This document shows, one piece after another, positions 34,230 to 47,652 of a stretch of 64,000 bases of DNA. Every line of letters starts with the position of its first letter. Positions within the stretch are counted from its first letter, which is position 1. This stretch comes from Irpex lacteus. Its lineage: Eukaryota; Basidiomycota; Agaricomycetes; Polyporales; Irpicaceae. The notes under the pieces are model-generated. The model was given only the letters and a program-made list of their open reading frames with translations. It did no database searches and was not told the DNA's origin. Where the stretch lies: positions 1,178,001-1,242,000 of the forward strand of contig MQVO02000001.1 of NCBI GenBank assembly GCA_001986395.2, written 5' to 3'. The translations under genes were made by a program, and so were the position numbers.

Positions 34230-37200
34230 ATGCCCGTCCCGACGCCTCATTTCCTCGACCATCGTACTCACCGATCGCGTGGGAGTGATAGTGCTGCCAG
34301 TGCACCGACAACGACAACTGCCCACGCAAGCACGACCTCAAGTCTTCCTACGAGCACTGCTACGACGTTGATTGACCTCGAGAACGATGGACTGGACCAC
34401 AGGTCGCCGATTGATCAGGTGCGTATGACATTGAGTTAGTGCTCACAGGCCACAGTACTTATGTCACACGCCAGCTTCAAGTCTTGAATAACCAGTTACA
34501 ACTGGAGAATCGCATCAAAGAGGGGGCGGAGAATCTTCTACAAATGCAACTTGATGTACGACATCCCTAATTATGTGGATACGAGCCGGTCACTGAACGT
34601 GGTTGGCATGCATTAGGCCGAGCTCAAGTCGCAGGTAGAAGAGGAGCTGGAGATAGCACAGAGCAAGATTGACGCAATAATGAAAAAGATCGAGACCTGT
34701 GAGTAACACCTGGCCGCTTTGTAACAATGTAGATTGAGAGCGTAGACAATGCCCGAACGGGTAGACGAATCGCACACGCGACCGACGGTCCTAGGAGGAA
34801 GTTCAATGGTGCACCCTTGAACGCGCTGAAGCCAAGGGACGAAGCGGAAGAAAGAGGTATGTATATGTCCACAGACACATAATCCCGTATCTCTCACGAC
34901 TCCACATACTCAGAGGATTTCCGTACCGCTCTGCAAGAAGCCATGGGATATCTTCGAACTCTACACAAACTTGCTGGCCCAAACCCCTTGTCCCCTCCTA
35001 CGTCACCATCTTCTTCGAACCTGACAATCCCTAGTGAAGCTGAACTGAACAAGACCCGCGTCGACACGATGAACAGGCTAATCAACGTTCTGCAGCGCAA
35101 CCTACGCGTTCGCTACGACCTGAATGTCCCCGACGTTGTTCAAGCGTAAGTCCCACATTTTTGCTCAGTACTGGCTACTCATACTTTCTGAATCATCAGT
35201 GTTACCCCTGCACTCGCTGACCGCGCCACAAAGCAAAGCCGAGCAACAGCCTATCGCCTGATTCGACATATGCTGGTGAGCGCACAGTCTGTGGAGAAAC
35301 TGAAAGAACACACGCTGGATTGGTATCTCGTAAAGTATACTTCTCTTTATTGAATGACATGTGACTCTATTCTCAACAACCTCGCTCTCCTAGATCTCTA
35401 TCTCGTGACAACAAATACGCCGTCGAGAAAGAGCAAGCGATCAAGCTTATACGTGCTATTGTCGAAATTGGCTCCCTTCGACGCGGACCTGGCGCTGCCG
35501 TTGGTTCTGGTTCAGTACCTCTATCCGATGCTGTTATGCGTGGCTTTATCGCCATTGCTGAGCAACCAGAGGATCCATTCAAGCTTATTTGTGTACAAAC
35601 ACTGGTTGAGATATGTTAGTAATACTACTCTCTCACTGCCCGTCGTTTTACTCAAATCAATGTCTACAGTGCTGATCGACGTACGGCTGATGGCTCGGAC
35701 GGGTGGTATTCACTTACTTCTGCACGCGATAAACGAGGGTCCGGCGGAAATGGCACCCTTGATCTCGTCTGCCTTCCTGCTACTAGCAGACTCTCCCCGC
35801 ACAAGGGCTTACCTTCATCTTGGGACAGACCTGGAGGTAACTATTATACTCGGTCGAATTCATCTCCATTTACTGAGTTCGCACTAGATGGCTATGGCTG
35901 GAGTAACGGACGCTTACGGCAAAGGCCCTGAACACTCTGAAAAGATGCAAGGGACGGCAAAGCTGATAGTGTCGATGTTACGCACATGGAGCGGTCCGTT
36001 TGAGATACAAACGTTAACTCACATGTCCAGATACTCACCCGACGTCTCTAATGACAGGTCTTATGTACTTTTGTGCAAATGACAAGTTGGCACTACGGAC
36101 GTTGGTTGACGGGCTTCGAATACCAACGTTATCAACAAGGGTAAGTTATCAACTTGTCATGCGCTCGACGCTGGTTTTCATCACTGCTGCAGGACATTAT
36201 CTTAGATATGTTCTTTGAACTGTTCAACATCAAACCTCCAGAGTGGCATCAGGCCTTCTTGGATGGGAGACGTCTAACTAGTGAGTTTCGAGTAGCCTCG
36301 ACTCTTCGTGACTTATCTAATAATTGTTATATACAGTGTATCGGAGGAATCGCATGAAGGAGACCAATAAACCCTCAGATTCACAGACGAATAAACAAGA
36401 GAGTCTGAAACTTACAGACCAGTTTGTTGCATTGCTGATCCTAGTGTTTGCCGGTGCGGGGCTTTTGGATGTGAGTGCATCCAACAATGCGTGCGATGTG
36501 TTATGACTTATACTATAGTAGGCACTGACAAGTATACTCGAAGAGTCAGCGCCTAGCGAGACGTCGACAGGAATAAACGTTCAAAGAAAAGCTACGCTAC
36601 TGCTGGCAGAAATTCTGCAAACGGCGAACAGGGTGCTCCCACTCTCGGTCGCCGCTAAGATCCAGGTGCGGATACATCTCAATGGTCCGTGTGATTGGTA
36701 CTTACCTTTGTGATAGGCTCTTCCAAGAGTGTTTAACCTTGCATCCGACTACGATGAGAGCGAACATCGCATTGTGGGAACAACCACACTATCTGCAATT
36801 GACACATATAATAGACATCGTCTAAGACAACAGGCAGCTACCCCCAAGGACGTTGGCCGCCCAAGGTGAGAATCACGGATTGCTAAAAGTTCTGAGCTTA
36901 CTGTTCTGGTACGACAGAGCCAACTCTGTGGAGGAGGCAGTTCGGCGAGGGCAACGACAGGCGGAGCAAACAAAGATCAAGCTAGGCATGCAAATGGACG
37001 ACAAGACTTTTCAAAGCCTTCTCCTGGACAGTCAAGTACTCGCCACGAAGGACCAGACTAAGTGGAGTTTTGACACATTACAAGACTTGATCGAGGGTCC
37101 GTTGCTCAACCCAAAACGCATGGAGGAAACCATCAAAGCTTCAAGATACATGAGGAAGCTGATATCATTCTTCCACCCATTTGCACATCGCTTCTCAGAC

Positions 37201-39589
37201 CTAGCGAAGTCCCGGTCGAATATGCGATGGGTGAAACTAGGGTGTATGTTGATGAATACGTTGCTGTCTAGCCCTGAAGGTATACGGTTCCTCGGAGAAG
37301 ATGAGTTTATGAGCCAGATCGTGAAGAGCTTTGCTCAGCTGGATCCTGTCAGTACCATCTCGCCTCTCGCTCAAGCTTATGTTCTGATGCCGGGCCGGTA
37401 GCTCAACGCCACTCAGACACAAGACTCCATATTTTCGAAAAAGCGCATGCAGGAAACACTTACGTACGGCTATTTCGAGATGCTTGGTGTGTTGAGCAAA
37501 CGTAAGGAAGGTATCGAGTGCGTGGTATCAGATTTGCCGTGAACTTCTGGAGCTGACGATCACAGATTGCTTGAGAAGGTAAAACTGTTCACGGCATTTT
37601 ACCACCTGAGTGAACTCCGAAGTCGAGAGGATCTTATCAAGGCCATCATCGAAAATCTCGACTACAGCATGTATGTTGAACATTCCTGTGCGCGATCGTC
37701 TCACACTATACTGAGTGGCGGAATAGCGACGGCCATTCACGAATCGTGTTGTCAAAGACATTAACGTCAAGCTACCGAGTGAGTCTATTAGGTGTTGGGT
37801 TGGAAGAATGTGTTGACGAATTCTGGGTTTATAGGATATCAGGCTTCATGCGACGAATCACCTAGGAGAGCTTATACATGACAACGCACAGGCCAATGCA
37901 TGGACACTGCGCTTGCTACTGACACAGTTATACGATCCTGACTTGGACATCCAAGAAGCGGCTGTTCGGTATCTTGAAGAGGCGTGCGAATCAAACGATG
38001 TCCTAGAGATGGTCGTTGAGATGCATCCTACACTGGACCACCTTGGGATATCGGCAATGGCTTATTGCTGAAGTATGTGTTTTGGATTTCTCTAAAGGAT
38101 GGTATACTAATTACGCTTGAACAGGTTCATGTCGACTCCCATGGGATTTCGCTACCTTTATGCCGCGGAATATATTGATAGAGAAATGGACGCTTGGTTC
38201 CATGTATGTGTGCCGCCCATTATCCAGCTCCGTGCTGCGCTAATAACTTATGTTGCTGTCCGATGACAGGAACGCAACCTGCATTACGTTTTTCACATTG
38301 AGGTCTTCCTCGCTAAAGCCTTCGGTTCTATACCTGTGGACGATGAAGATGAACCCATGTAAGCATGACCGCTTTCACGCATGAAGAAGTATACTTATCG
38401 CAATTGTAGGCTGACCGACGGCATTGTACCTCCCCATTTTTACGGCGTGATGGCCAAGACAGAACTGGGGTGTCGAGTTCTGACCGATAAAGGCCATTTC
38501 CCAGAGTTCGCGCAGTTCATCCGCAAACACGGGCTTGAAACGGAAGATCAAGAGATCATACTCAGATTGAAGAGCACGCTGTGGGCTGTTGTAAGCACCG
38601 CTCACGATAACTTTTCATACAGGCGAATCTGATGTTCGATTCCATGACAGGGCAATATCGGTGCTACAGAGCGAGGCTTGCCATTCCTTGAGGAGGAAGA
38701 GATTATACCTACAATCCTCGAGATCTCAGAGCAAAACCCTATTTGCTCAGTCAGAGGGTGGGTTCTCAATATCTCAAGCCGTGCAAACGTATCTCTGACC
38801 TTGAGCTTGAAGAACCTGCTTCTTCGTCCTCGGCCTGATATCGTCAACGCCACAGGGAGCCGAGATATTGGATGATTATCATTGGGAGGCGACGCTTTCG
38901 CCTCTGGGTCTGCCTACAGGATTATGCGTACCAACGGACATCGAACGATTTATCTCTGTAAGTTCGCACTCATCGTACTTCAATCTTCTCAATCTCACGA
39001 GCCGTCTAAAGCTGCCCACCTGGTCTGTGTGTGATATCGACGATGGAGCTAACCGTCTGGAGCCTCCTGCCTCAGAAGAGGAGATAGAGGTCATGACTGC
39101 AATCTACAACCTCGCGAACACGGTGATTGCAAATGCTGCATCCCGGACTCTGGCCAAGTATGCCTCATTCACTCTCATATCTCGATCGGTCACTGATCCC
39201 TTCTTAATGATAGGATGAAATCCCGTCGCGAGTACAGACGGATATTCTCGTCCACGACGATGCTGTACCGCGCTTTGCACGTCATCTCGTCACAGAGGTA
39301 CAGACTGCCCGTGCGGAGGTATATCATCGACCTGTTCAACGTGGAGCTGAACGACGACGTCGTCAAGAAGCTCGGAGAACACGCTGTAAGACTGAAGTTA
39401 CAGTCGTCGGCATCTAGCGTCGTTAAAGGCCGTCTCCGGGCTATGAGTATACTTGGCCGTCCGGCAAGACACCACCACGTCTCTGAGAGCGATGAGGAGT
39501 CGGTATCAGATGAGGAAGAGCTCCCGGAGGTGAAGAAGCATCCTGTCTTGAACCTGCGTCCGCAGGTACGCATCGCGGGATTTGACTGA
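34230..39589 (+). CDS. Rictor homologue, TORC2 subunit (Tsc11/Ste20 type)
   Basis: Defining subunit of TOR complex 2, which directs TOR to AGC kinases of the Ypk/Gad8/Akt class. The start is MPVPTPHFLDHRTHRSRGSD. An HR1-like coiled coil follows (NNQLQLENRIKEGAENLLQM; LEIAQSKIDAIMKKIE). The Rictor N domain includes DNKYAVEKEQAIKLIRAIVE and EQPEDPFKLICVQTLVEI, then ARTGGIHLLLHAINEGPAEM, LTYFCANDKLALRTLVDGLRI-like sequence and IILDMFFELFNIKPPEW. The middle has DSQVLATKDQTKWSFDTL and YLYAAEYIDREMDAWFHERN; the Rictor V-type end has AKTELGCRVLTDKGHFPEF and TLWAVGNIGATERGLPFLEE. The tail RPARHHHVSESDEESVSDEE is acidic. About twenty exons span 5.4 kb, without a detected break. Exon joins are approximate. 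Confidence 0.9.
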
Positions 39590-39816
39590 GTTTTGCATGG
39601 TCGGTTTCTTTATTCTGTTGTTGCTCGGAGATTGGATCATTTTGTCAGGATGTTAGGGACATTTCAACTTCACAAACTACACCTGTATCATGTAAATTTA
39701 TGCTTGCAGTTTCTTACCCGTACCACCGGATTTACGCACACGAGCAGGTAAAGATTATGTCGTGACAAGATGGGTGTAAATGGTATGCATTGCGAGGGTA
39801 GCGAAAAGCAAACGAT
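39590..39816. other. Convergent 3' interval
   Basis: Short intergenic stretch between the Rictor and NDUFS4 stop codons; nothing seen. Confidence 0.4.
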
Positions 39817-40546
39817 CTATTTCGTGCGGTGGATGCGAAGCTTGTTAGGCTTGTAGACATAGTTCTCCGCGTAGTTCTTCGGAGGAATGTGTGTCTTCTC
39901 AGGTGCAGAGCTGAAAACCTGGCGGTTAGTGGACAACCAGATCTACGTTCCCGTATCACGTACACAAAGTAGTCCCATCCTGCATGTTTATGTGAGTTAG
40001 TAATTGGAATTAAATAAACACCCAAAGCTACGGACCCTGCTTCTCAGCGAAATGAATGGCGTCCTCCTTCGACTTGAAGGATAGCCGCGTCCCTTGCATG
40101 TAGTCCGCCCTAGAGGTGAACTGTAAGTCATGCATTATTCACAGAGTTATTTACGAGACGTACGAGGAAGCCCATCCCATGAGCGGGTTCTCCCAACGGC
40201 CCCCTCCCTGAAGAATATCCCAGTCAATCCTCCAACGAGTCGACTTGCCAGTACCGCTCTGAGTTGTGCTGCGGGTTGGCTGGAAGATCCGAACAGCACG
40301 GTGACGGAGCTCTCCTGTTTATCCCCTCAGCACGGTTCAAACATAAATGGAATATCGATACACACGAGGAGCACCGCTAACCACATCTGCTGTTACTACA
40401 TCTCGTGCAGGAGCGTCAGGGACAATTCCGGCATTGGACTCGGTAGTTGCGGGTGTCTTTGTCGCTTCGTTGAATAGTCTTGCAGATGTCGAAAAAGACC
40501 TACTGGCCACCGGCCGTGCCAGAGAACGCAAAGATTGAAGGGACAT
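39817..40546 (-). CDS. NDUFS4: NADH dehydrogenase complex I 18/21-kDa subunit (NDUFS4)
   Basis: Accessory subunit of mitochondrial respiratory complex I near the NADH-oxidising arm. The start MSLQSLRSLARPVASRSFST has the arginine- and serine-rich character of a mitochondrial targeting sequence. Downstream exons carry GAPRVYRYSIYV, DYMQGTRLSFKSKEDAIHFA and EKQGWDYFV, then APEKTHIPPKNYAENYVYKP and the conserved end NKLRIHRTK at 39817. About four exons. Its promoter is probably shared with the divergent CSC1-like gene, whose ATG lies about 215 bp away. Confidence 0.9.
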
Positions 40547-40760
40547 GATAAGTTAAGGAGAGTGAGTTGAGAGCGTACAGCGACCACCGGTTGCTTACGG
40601 TGGTCCGGTTCGGTTGACGGGCCTCCAAACCGAACTGATCGGTTCCGTCATGAATTGTGGTTGGCAGAGCTTCGGTGGTGCTTCTGCTTCTGCATCATGC
40701 CTGCATGTGGCTACGGACTCTCAGACAGCCTCCTGCACCTCCTGCGAGAGCCCACGTAGG

Positions 40761-43700
40761 ATGGCCACAATCAATGACAGGCCGTTCTCAAAGGATTACA
40801 GGTAAACCGCCTTCAAACATGTTCCTCACTTGTGGCTGACAGTCGCCGGCAGTGGACTCATCAACCAGTCGGTCATAGCGGTGGCAATATTCGCGATATG
40901 CATCACGTCTCACGAGCTCATGAAACGCAAGAGGAGAGGAAAGCACATACAGGAAGGACTTGGAAGTGTTGAATCATGGGAGTTTGGATAGTGAGTTATA
41001 TGTCTAACGCTCATGGAAAGACGGTCAGGCTGACTCTCTTGGGAGTCTATTTCAAGGCAGATCATGGGCCAAGTATGTATGACAACGTTTGCAGTACTGC
41101 TAATCTCACACGTTCTATCATAGGCGATCAGCACCACCTATAGCTCAGGGCTGGCCGCTCTCATGGGTGCGACAAGCCATCAAATTCCCGTCGGACAAAT
41201 TCAATGAGCTGCGCGGAGTAGACGCGTCGTTGTACGTGCGCTTTCTGAAGGGTTGCGGTATGTTGTTTCCTTTGCTTGCGGCTTTCAAACGCTAAACGAG
41301 ACATCAGTGATATTCACTCTCACCCATACCCTGACCACCTTTCCTATCCTCTTCCCCATACATCTTCACTTTTCCGGCGATGATGTCTCACCGAAGTCGA
41401 TGACACGAGCATCTATCTCGTCTTTGGTGGGCACCGCAACTGGCATTTCTCTCCTTTGGATACACTTGGTGCTACTGATATGGGTAACCTGCACTTGGCT
41501 GGGCACGCTTTGGTATATCTGCTGCGACACGTTCCGATACCGTGAACAGAGGCTACAAGAGGCCATTCACCGTGCTGCGAGCGATGCCAAGGCTGAGAAG
41601 GAGTCGCAATACCATCCACACCCTCATCCCCAGTACCCTTTCCAAGCGTTGCCCCCTCTTGATCACGACAATACAACGAAAGGACTTCGCACACGAACGG
41701 TCATGGTAACGAACATACCTCCCGGACTTCGCTCCGAGAAGGAGCTCAAGGAATACTTCGAATATTATCTTTCACGACCCATCGCCAAACCAACTTTCGG
41801 CGTCACTTCGGCCTCTGCTCCAGGATTCTTCGATAGAGTCTTAGCCTTTGTATACAACAAAAGCTCTTCACTACTCTCACGCGTATACAAGAACCGTGTG
41901 AAGCCTGTGGGAGAGCTGTCGTTAGGGCAGGACACGGACAAGCAGAAGATATCCGAAGCCCCCATTATCGATCGTGTTGTGGTAGTACGCAAGATGACCG
42001 ACCTGGCTTCGCTACTCGAGCGTCGCGAGGAGGTATTGCGTCTACTTGAAACTGCTCACATCAAGCTAGCACGCAACGCGCTAGATGCAGTCAAAGAAGC
42101 AATGACACCCCACACGAAGAGGACAATACTGAAGACAGCAGCGTCCCGATTGTCGTGCGGTGTCGCCTTCCGTGACTCTCCCTCAGCCACTTCAGATATT
42201 GAACGCGGTGCGACAGACCAAGGGAGTACTGCTGATATGGGTGAAGAGCGCATGGATCTTCTCATACGCACTCTCTCGCCCTTTCTCCCTTCCGCCGAAG
42301 TGCTCAGGGAACCTGGATCGTTCGCACGCTTTATGGAACGAGCATTGCGAGTGGAAAAGGACGTTGAGCTTCGTCTGGGAGCTAAACAGAAGAGTGCAGC
42401 AACCTCTCGCGAGCATGATACTGTGTGGAACGCGCTATTGAGCCTTCCTCGGAGTACCCTCGACGCTTATCAGCCCCTCGTACACCTGTCAACTTTGTTT
42501 CGCGGAAAGACTGTTCCCGCTATCGACTACTACACCGCCAAGCTCACTCTGCTCACGTCCCTCATAACTGAGAAACGCGCGCAGCCCATTACTGATTATG
42601 CTCCTATGCCGACGGCCTTTGTTACCTTTGCCGACCCAGAAGACGCTAGGAAAGCTTGCAAATATCTCGCTGGTCATCCCAATAACCCGCTGAATGCATG
42701 TCTCGTTACTATGGCACCTTCATATGAGGATCTGGACTGGGTTAGGCTCATGAGGACGACGTTTAGAGTGGAGGTCAGTTTCGATTCTTCTATTGGACGT
42801 CTTGTTGCTGACGATATCCTCTAGTTTGTGAAAGATTGGGTAGTCGATATCGGTGTATGGTGAGCAATAGCCTATTTAAGTATTAGAACGACTCACCGAT
42901 ACCCGGTTAGGGCATTTACCATATTCTGGGTCTTTCCCGTAACGAGTATTGTCGGTTTGGTATCCATCCAGAACATCAGTAATTTTTGGCCGGGACTGGT
43001 GAGTAGGACGTCATCATCCGCAAGGGTATGTAAAATCACTCACATGACATCCCCACTAGAAACACTACCTTGATCATCACGAATGGGAGTCCGAAGTCAT
43101 TCAATCTTTCGTACCTACGATCCTCACCGCAATTCTGACACTATTGATACCTCCATTGCTGTGTACGTCTTCCTTTCAAACTCCGTCAGGCTTTCACTGA
43201 CTTCTCATAAAATAAATAGTACTCATCGCTAAGAAAGCCCACACTATCCTCACGTTATCCGCACTACACGATAGGATCATGACACGATACTACAAGTTTC
43301 TCATCGTCAACGTTTTGGTCTTCTTTTGCGTGGGCACCGCCGCCCTGCAATCCTTTCTGGTCTCGTTCAAGTCAACGTCGGGAAAGAAGCTTCTTCAAGA
43401 TGTCTCGGATAGTTTTCCGACGGCTGGGCCTTTTTACGTCGGGTGGCGTGAGTGTCTCGGTATCTGTTATGACTGTTGAGCTGAAAGGTTTTTCTCCAGT
43501 GATCTTCACGATGGCAATGCACGGTGGTATCGAGTTGGCTTTGTGTGAGTCTTACATCGATTACGTCCCTCCTTGCTCCCTCTAACATACACTCCATCTA
43601 GTCGGTGTAAGTAGAATTTTACGATTGCCGCGCTTTTATGTTAAATTCTCCTATAGCTGCCTCTCATCATGTACCCATCAACGAAGCGACAAGTAACACC

Positions 43701-45729
43701 ACGCAAGCGATCCGTTGGTATACGCCCACGTACATTCAATTACTACTGTAGGGCGCCAACTTATGACCACAATGTTGAGCTAACGCAGTGCTACGATCTC
43801 ACAGATTGGCTCCCCAACCACCTCCTTGTCATTCACATCCTACTTTTGTTTGCGGTACTTAACCCACTGGTTGTGCCTTTTGGATTCTTGTACTTCTGTG
43901 TCGAGTTTGGTAAGTCATGCCTCGGTCTTCCGCATGCAAGTCACTGATCGCCATCCTATAGTTGTCGTCAAAAATCAGGTGTGCCTTGATGCCATTTGTA
44001 TGCGAGTGTCGTCTGACTATTTGAATCATAGTTGCTGCATGTCTACGCCAGAAACTATGAAGGCAATGGGCGCGCTCTGCTTATTAGGCTCATTCGGTAC
44101 TCTATAGATGGTACGTTGCTTACTTATTGACTGTCTATAACTTGATCATGAACCCTGTACCAGGCCTCATTCTAGCACAGGCGAGTACAGCAACAAACGG
44201 ATGGAATTATATTACTGACTTGATTTTCCTCAACAGGCTGTCTTCCTAGCGTACATGGTAGTACTGAAACGCACAGCCAATTTCGCCGTCGCTGCAATTT
44301 TGATTTTCTTCACTCTTCTATCCAAGCTGGGGTACGTCATTCACCGTTTATCTGAAGAATCGAGGCTCACCATTTATTTAGCCTTACACGATACTGCCGT
44401 GCCAAATTTGAACGGGATGATTTGACCGAAGCCAAGATTCTATGTGGTTCACTCGCGCCGAATGACATTCCGGAGTACGCAGAAGAGCTGTCGAGCAGCC
44501 CAGTGGACGAGAGCCAGGAAGGAATCATCGCAGAAGAGCATGGCAGGCAGCAGTCTCACTTCAAACTCAACTATCTGACTTGGAAGCTGTCCAATACCAT
44601 GGGCTTCTCATATGGGGCTACCCTCCCTCGAAGACATGCTCACCATCGCCAGCCAAATCCCTTCGGTCCCCGATCTTCGGCAGAATCCAGTTCACCACTA
44701 CAACCCAGTTCATCAAGAGCTGCCCTGCTGAAGAAGCCAGCTTCCGACGCCAAGCACTTCCAGTCCCTGGCATCTCAAGAGCTGATCCGAGAAGCTCCTT
44801 TGGAGCACGTCAATGAAGCACCCTCTCAAGAGCATCACGACCTTCACGCACTAGTTTCCCCGCATCCTCGCCATCCGGTATGGGATGACGAACCAAATCA
44901 AGATACCCCATATGATAATCCTTACTATACCCGCAGCATCAGTGATACATTGTGGTTACCCCGCGATCCAACAGGCATCCTCAACTTAGACGACACAGTG
45001 GACTTGCGAGTGTCTATCACAAGTGAACCCGGTGCCGGAAGACTGGGCGTCTGGGACGAAGAAGAGTTCATAGGCAGCGCACTGTCTTCTGTATTTGCTG
45101 GCAGTTTTGGCTCAGCAAACGACACTTCATCCGTGCGACGGAGTTCCGCTCAAGTCGATGGCACAGAAGTCATCAATCTACCCCCTGGAATCGCCTCTCG
45201 CGTGGAGGCCTCGAGCAGGGAGTCAGGAGCCGCCTCTAACCTACACTCACGATTACCTTTGGGCAAGGTTCGTACCTCGAGCAATAGTACAAGACGTCCT
45301 ATCGCCTTCCGGCGTGCAAGCGCCCCCCTTGAAGATTCCTCACATGGTGCCCCTCGTTTTGTATCTCAAGGCTCCCAACCAGGTTCTAGCATCCCCCGGC
45401 CGGATCCGTCATATTTCTCTCTCCCACCTCCTCGCTCACGCCATCGTGGGCCATCGTTTAGTACTCTTGGTTTAGGATCGCCATCGGAGATACCCACACA
45501 AAGAGTACCAACTTTGGCTACCAGCGTTCGCTCTCGTGCGACATCCGGCAACTTCCCTCATAGTCCCGGTATGGCGAGCATCATTTCCACGCGTGATGCC
45601 GTGGTAGAGGAGGCCATTGCCGAAGAACAGGAAGTAGTGGCTGAGCAGTCGAGAAAGGAGGAATGCGAGCAAGAAAGAGCGAAACCCCGGTCATGGTTGA
45701 CGTCTTGGATGTATTCGAGCGTACGATGA
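40761..45729 (+). CDS. CSC1/OSCA-type calcium-permeable channel (DUF221 family)
   Basis: Osmosensitive calcium-permeable cation channel family of the plasma or vacuolar membrane. The start is MATINDRPFSKDYSGLINQS, with the first helix IAVAIFAICITSHELMKR. The late-exocytosis (RSN1 TM) domain has SWVRQAIKFPSDKFNELRGV and DASLYVRFLKGC, then helices around FTLTHTLTTFPILFPIHL and IHLVLLIWVTCTWLGTLW. The cytosolic PHM7 region has RTRTVMVTNIPPGLRSEKEL and FVTFADPEDARKACKYLAGH. The 7TM part continues with VFPVTSIVGLVSIQNISNFW and later exons to 44100. The last 435 codons (44422-45729) form a serine/proline-rich, probably disordered tail. About 12 exons, without evident break; the middle joins (42830-44400) are approximate. 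Confidence 0.87.
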
Positions 45730-46150
45730 AGTGCAAGGACTCGTCTCATGACTTTCAGTTGATATCAACATGGATCAACACTGTCAGCTTAATTTATCCC
45801 GTAAGTTAGATCTTATAATCTTCGGAAGCAGGTATCATTGGGCCACCGTTCCTCCGCGTACCATATACCCTCCAGTGCACTTCTATATACCCTATGTTAT
45901 CCCGAACACACCCGCGTGAGCACAGGACTTGAGTGTCTCGTCATCTTGGAGGCTTTATTGCGATCAAAGCACGGATAATTCTCATGGTCGTGCGCTGTCC
46001 GACAATTATCCCGTTACGAAGGCGGTCGAACCTCGCCCTTGCCTGAGACAGTAACAACTCTGACGGTATGCCCGAAATTCGTTCGCATGTCTTGGGTATA
46101 AAAAGCCTCGCGTGCGCATCGATGAAGAAGCTGGCTCACCTCACAACAAC
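45730..46150. other. Upstream interval of the GH131 gene
   Basis: Non-coding; holds the TATA box listed below. The GH131 promoter also contains a stretch of ACGGCGGTCG-type GC sequence near 46020, with no clear meaning. Confidence 0.4.
46097..46104 (+). promoter_or_regulatory. TATA box of the GH131 gene
   Basis: TATAAAAA lies 54 bp upstream of the ATG at 46151, a common arrangement for strongly and conditionally expressed secreted-enzyme genes. Confidence 0.6.
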
Positions 46151-47467
46151 ATGAAGTACTCCGCAGGCCTCCTCGCACTCGCCTCCACCGTTTCGGCTGG
46201 CACCACCATCTGGTCCGGCTCTTTTAACTCATATTCCACAGCGGCAGACTTCGATAATTGTACGTTACAACAGTCGAGCAACTTATGATCTCCACTGATT
46301 GAGAGACTGAATAGGGTCGTGGGCGAACCAAGTCGGTGAATATCAATGGGTCAGTCTGGTCGCTTAGCTTCGTGAAGTTTGCTCACTCTAGTGCCGTTTC
46401 GATCAGTACATCCATGGTAGCCAACCCACCAGTCACTACCTCGCTCTGGATCCTAGCTACAAAAACCCTGCTGATACTTCTGAGACGCATGGCCTCAAAC
46501 TCACGATTGACTCCACGGCCACTTGGAACTCACAGATGGAGCGGTAAGTCGGCCGCACAGCAGTTCATTCCATTACAACTTATTGTTCGCCTCAGCTCTG
46601 AGCTTATCCCTCAAACCACTGCCAACCTGGGCCAAGGAAACTTGTTCTACCATTTCTCCATCAAGCACGAGGCCACGAATGCTCCTGAGGTGAGTGCGCT
46701 TCGACTTTGAGCATTGTACTCTAAATCCTCAGGCAACCATATAGTCTTCGTTGGAGCATCAGATTCTGTTCTTCGAGTCTCACTTCACCGAGCTGAAGTA
46801 TGGTGTTGGCCCTAACAACACGAACCTTGAGTGGCATGTAGGCGGCCAGCCTCAGTGGGGTGTGCCATTCACCGCAGGAACGTGGTTCAACTTCGCATAT
46901 GATATCGATGTAAGCGTGGTTATAACTCTCTCCTTAACTATCTTAGCTAAATAGCTGTGCAGTTTAGCGCGAGCACCGTCGGATTGTGGGCTTCGCAGGG
47001 TAGCGATCCTCTCGTGAAGGTGGCATCCAACCGTGCTGCTTCCACTTCCACAAACTCTGAGGACTTCCACGTTGGTGTTCTTCGTATTGTGAACGATCCT
47101 AACCCCGAAGACTGGTATATCTCTGGTGTTTACATCGAGTCTGGTCCTATTACCACCGCCATTGGAGACGGATCGGCCGCCCCACCGCCATCATCCGTTC
47201 CCGGATCGTCTGCGCCCACCTCCGCACCAACCTCTGCGCCCACTAGCTCTGCACCTTCGACGACTGCTCCGTCACAAACGAGCTCCGCTCCCGCTGGGCC
47301 TTTGCAATCCCAGTACGGTCAGTGCGGAGGCACAGGGTACACGGGTCCCACGACATGTGCCTCACCATTCACCTGCAAGGCTATCTCTGCTCCATACTAC
47401 TACCAGGTGAGTCTCAGCTCTTTACTGCACAAAATAATATGCTAAAGCAGGTTACCAGTGTCTGTGA
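46151..47467 (+). CDS. GH131 beta-glucanase with C-terminal CBM1
   Basis: Secreted glycoside hydrolase family 131 enzyme, acting on beta-1,3/1,6/1,4-glucans. The signal peptide is [16 protein letters not shown]. The catalytic domain begins [20 protein letters not shown] and includes [49 protein letters not shown] and [20 protein letters not shown], ending near [20 protein letters not shown] serine/threonine/proline linker ([20 protein letters not shown]) leads to a fungal cellulose-binding module: [20 protein letters not shown] and [17 protein letters not shown]. The C-terminal QCL is split by an intron ending at 47458. Six exons. This is a typical plant-cell-wall degradation enzyme of wood-decay fungi, so the host probably digests lignocellulose. 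Confidence 0.93.
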
Positions 47468-47652
47468 TCCCTCGGGCGGGGTATTTGGGCATATTACGCT
47501 CCGGGTTGATGTTGTAAAATTAGCTCTCCAAAGCGCAGTACGTCTGTACAATCCGAAAATTTACATACTTGGGAAGAAACCGACGGAAGGAACTTCGCTA
47601 AACTACGATCTCACGGTAGGTGTGCATAAGTTCGGGCGAAATAGGGAGTTCC

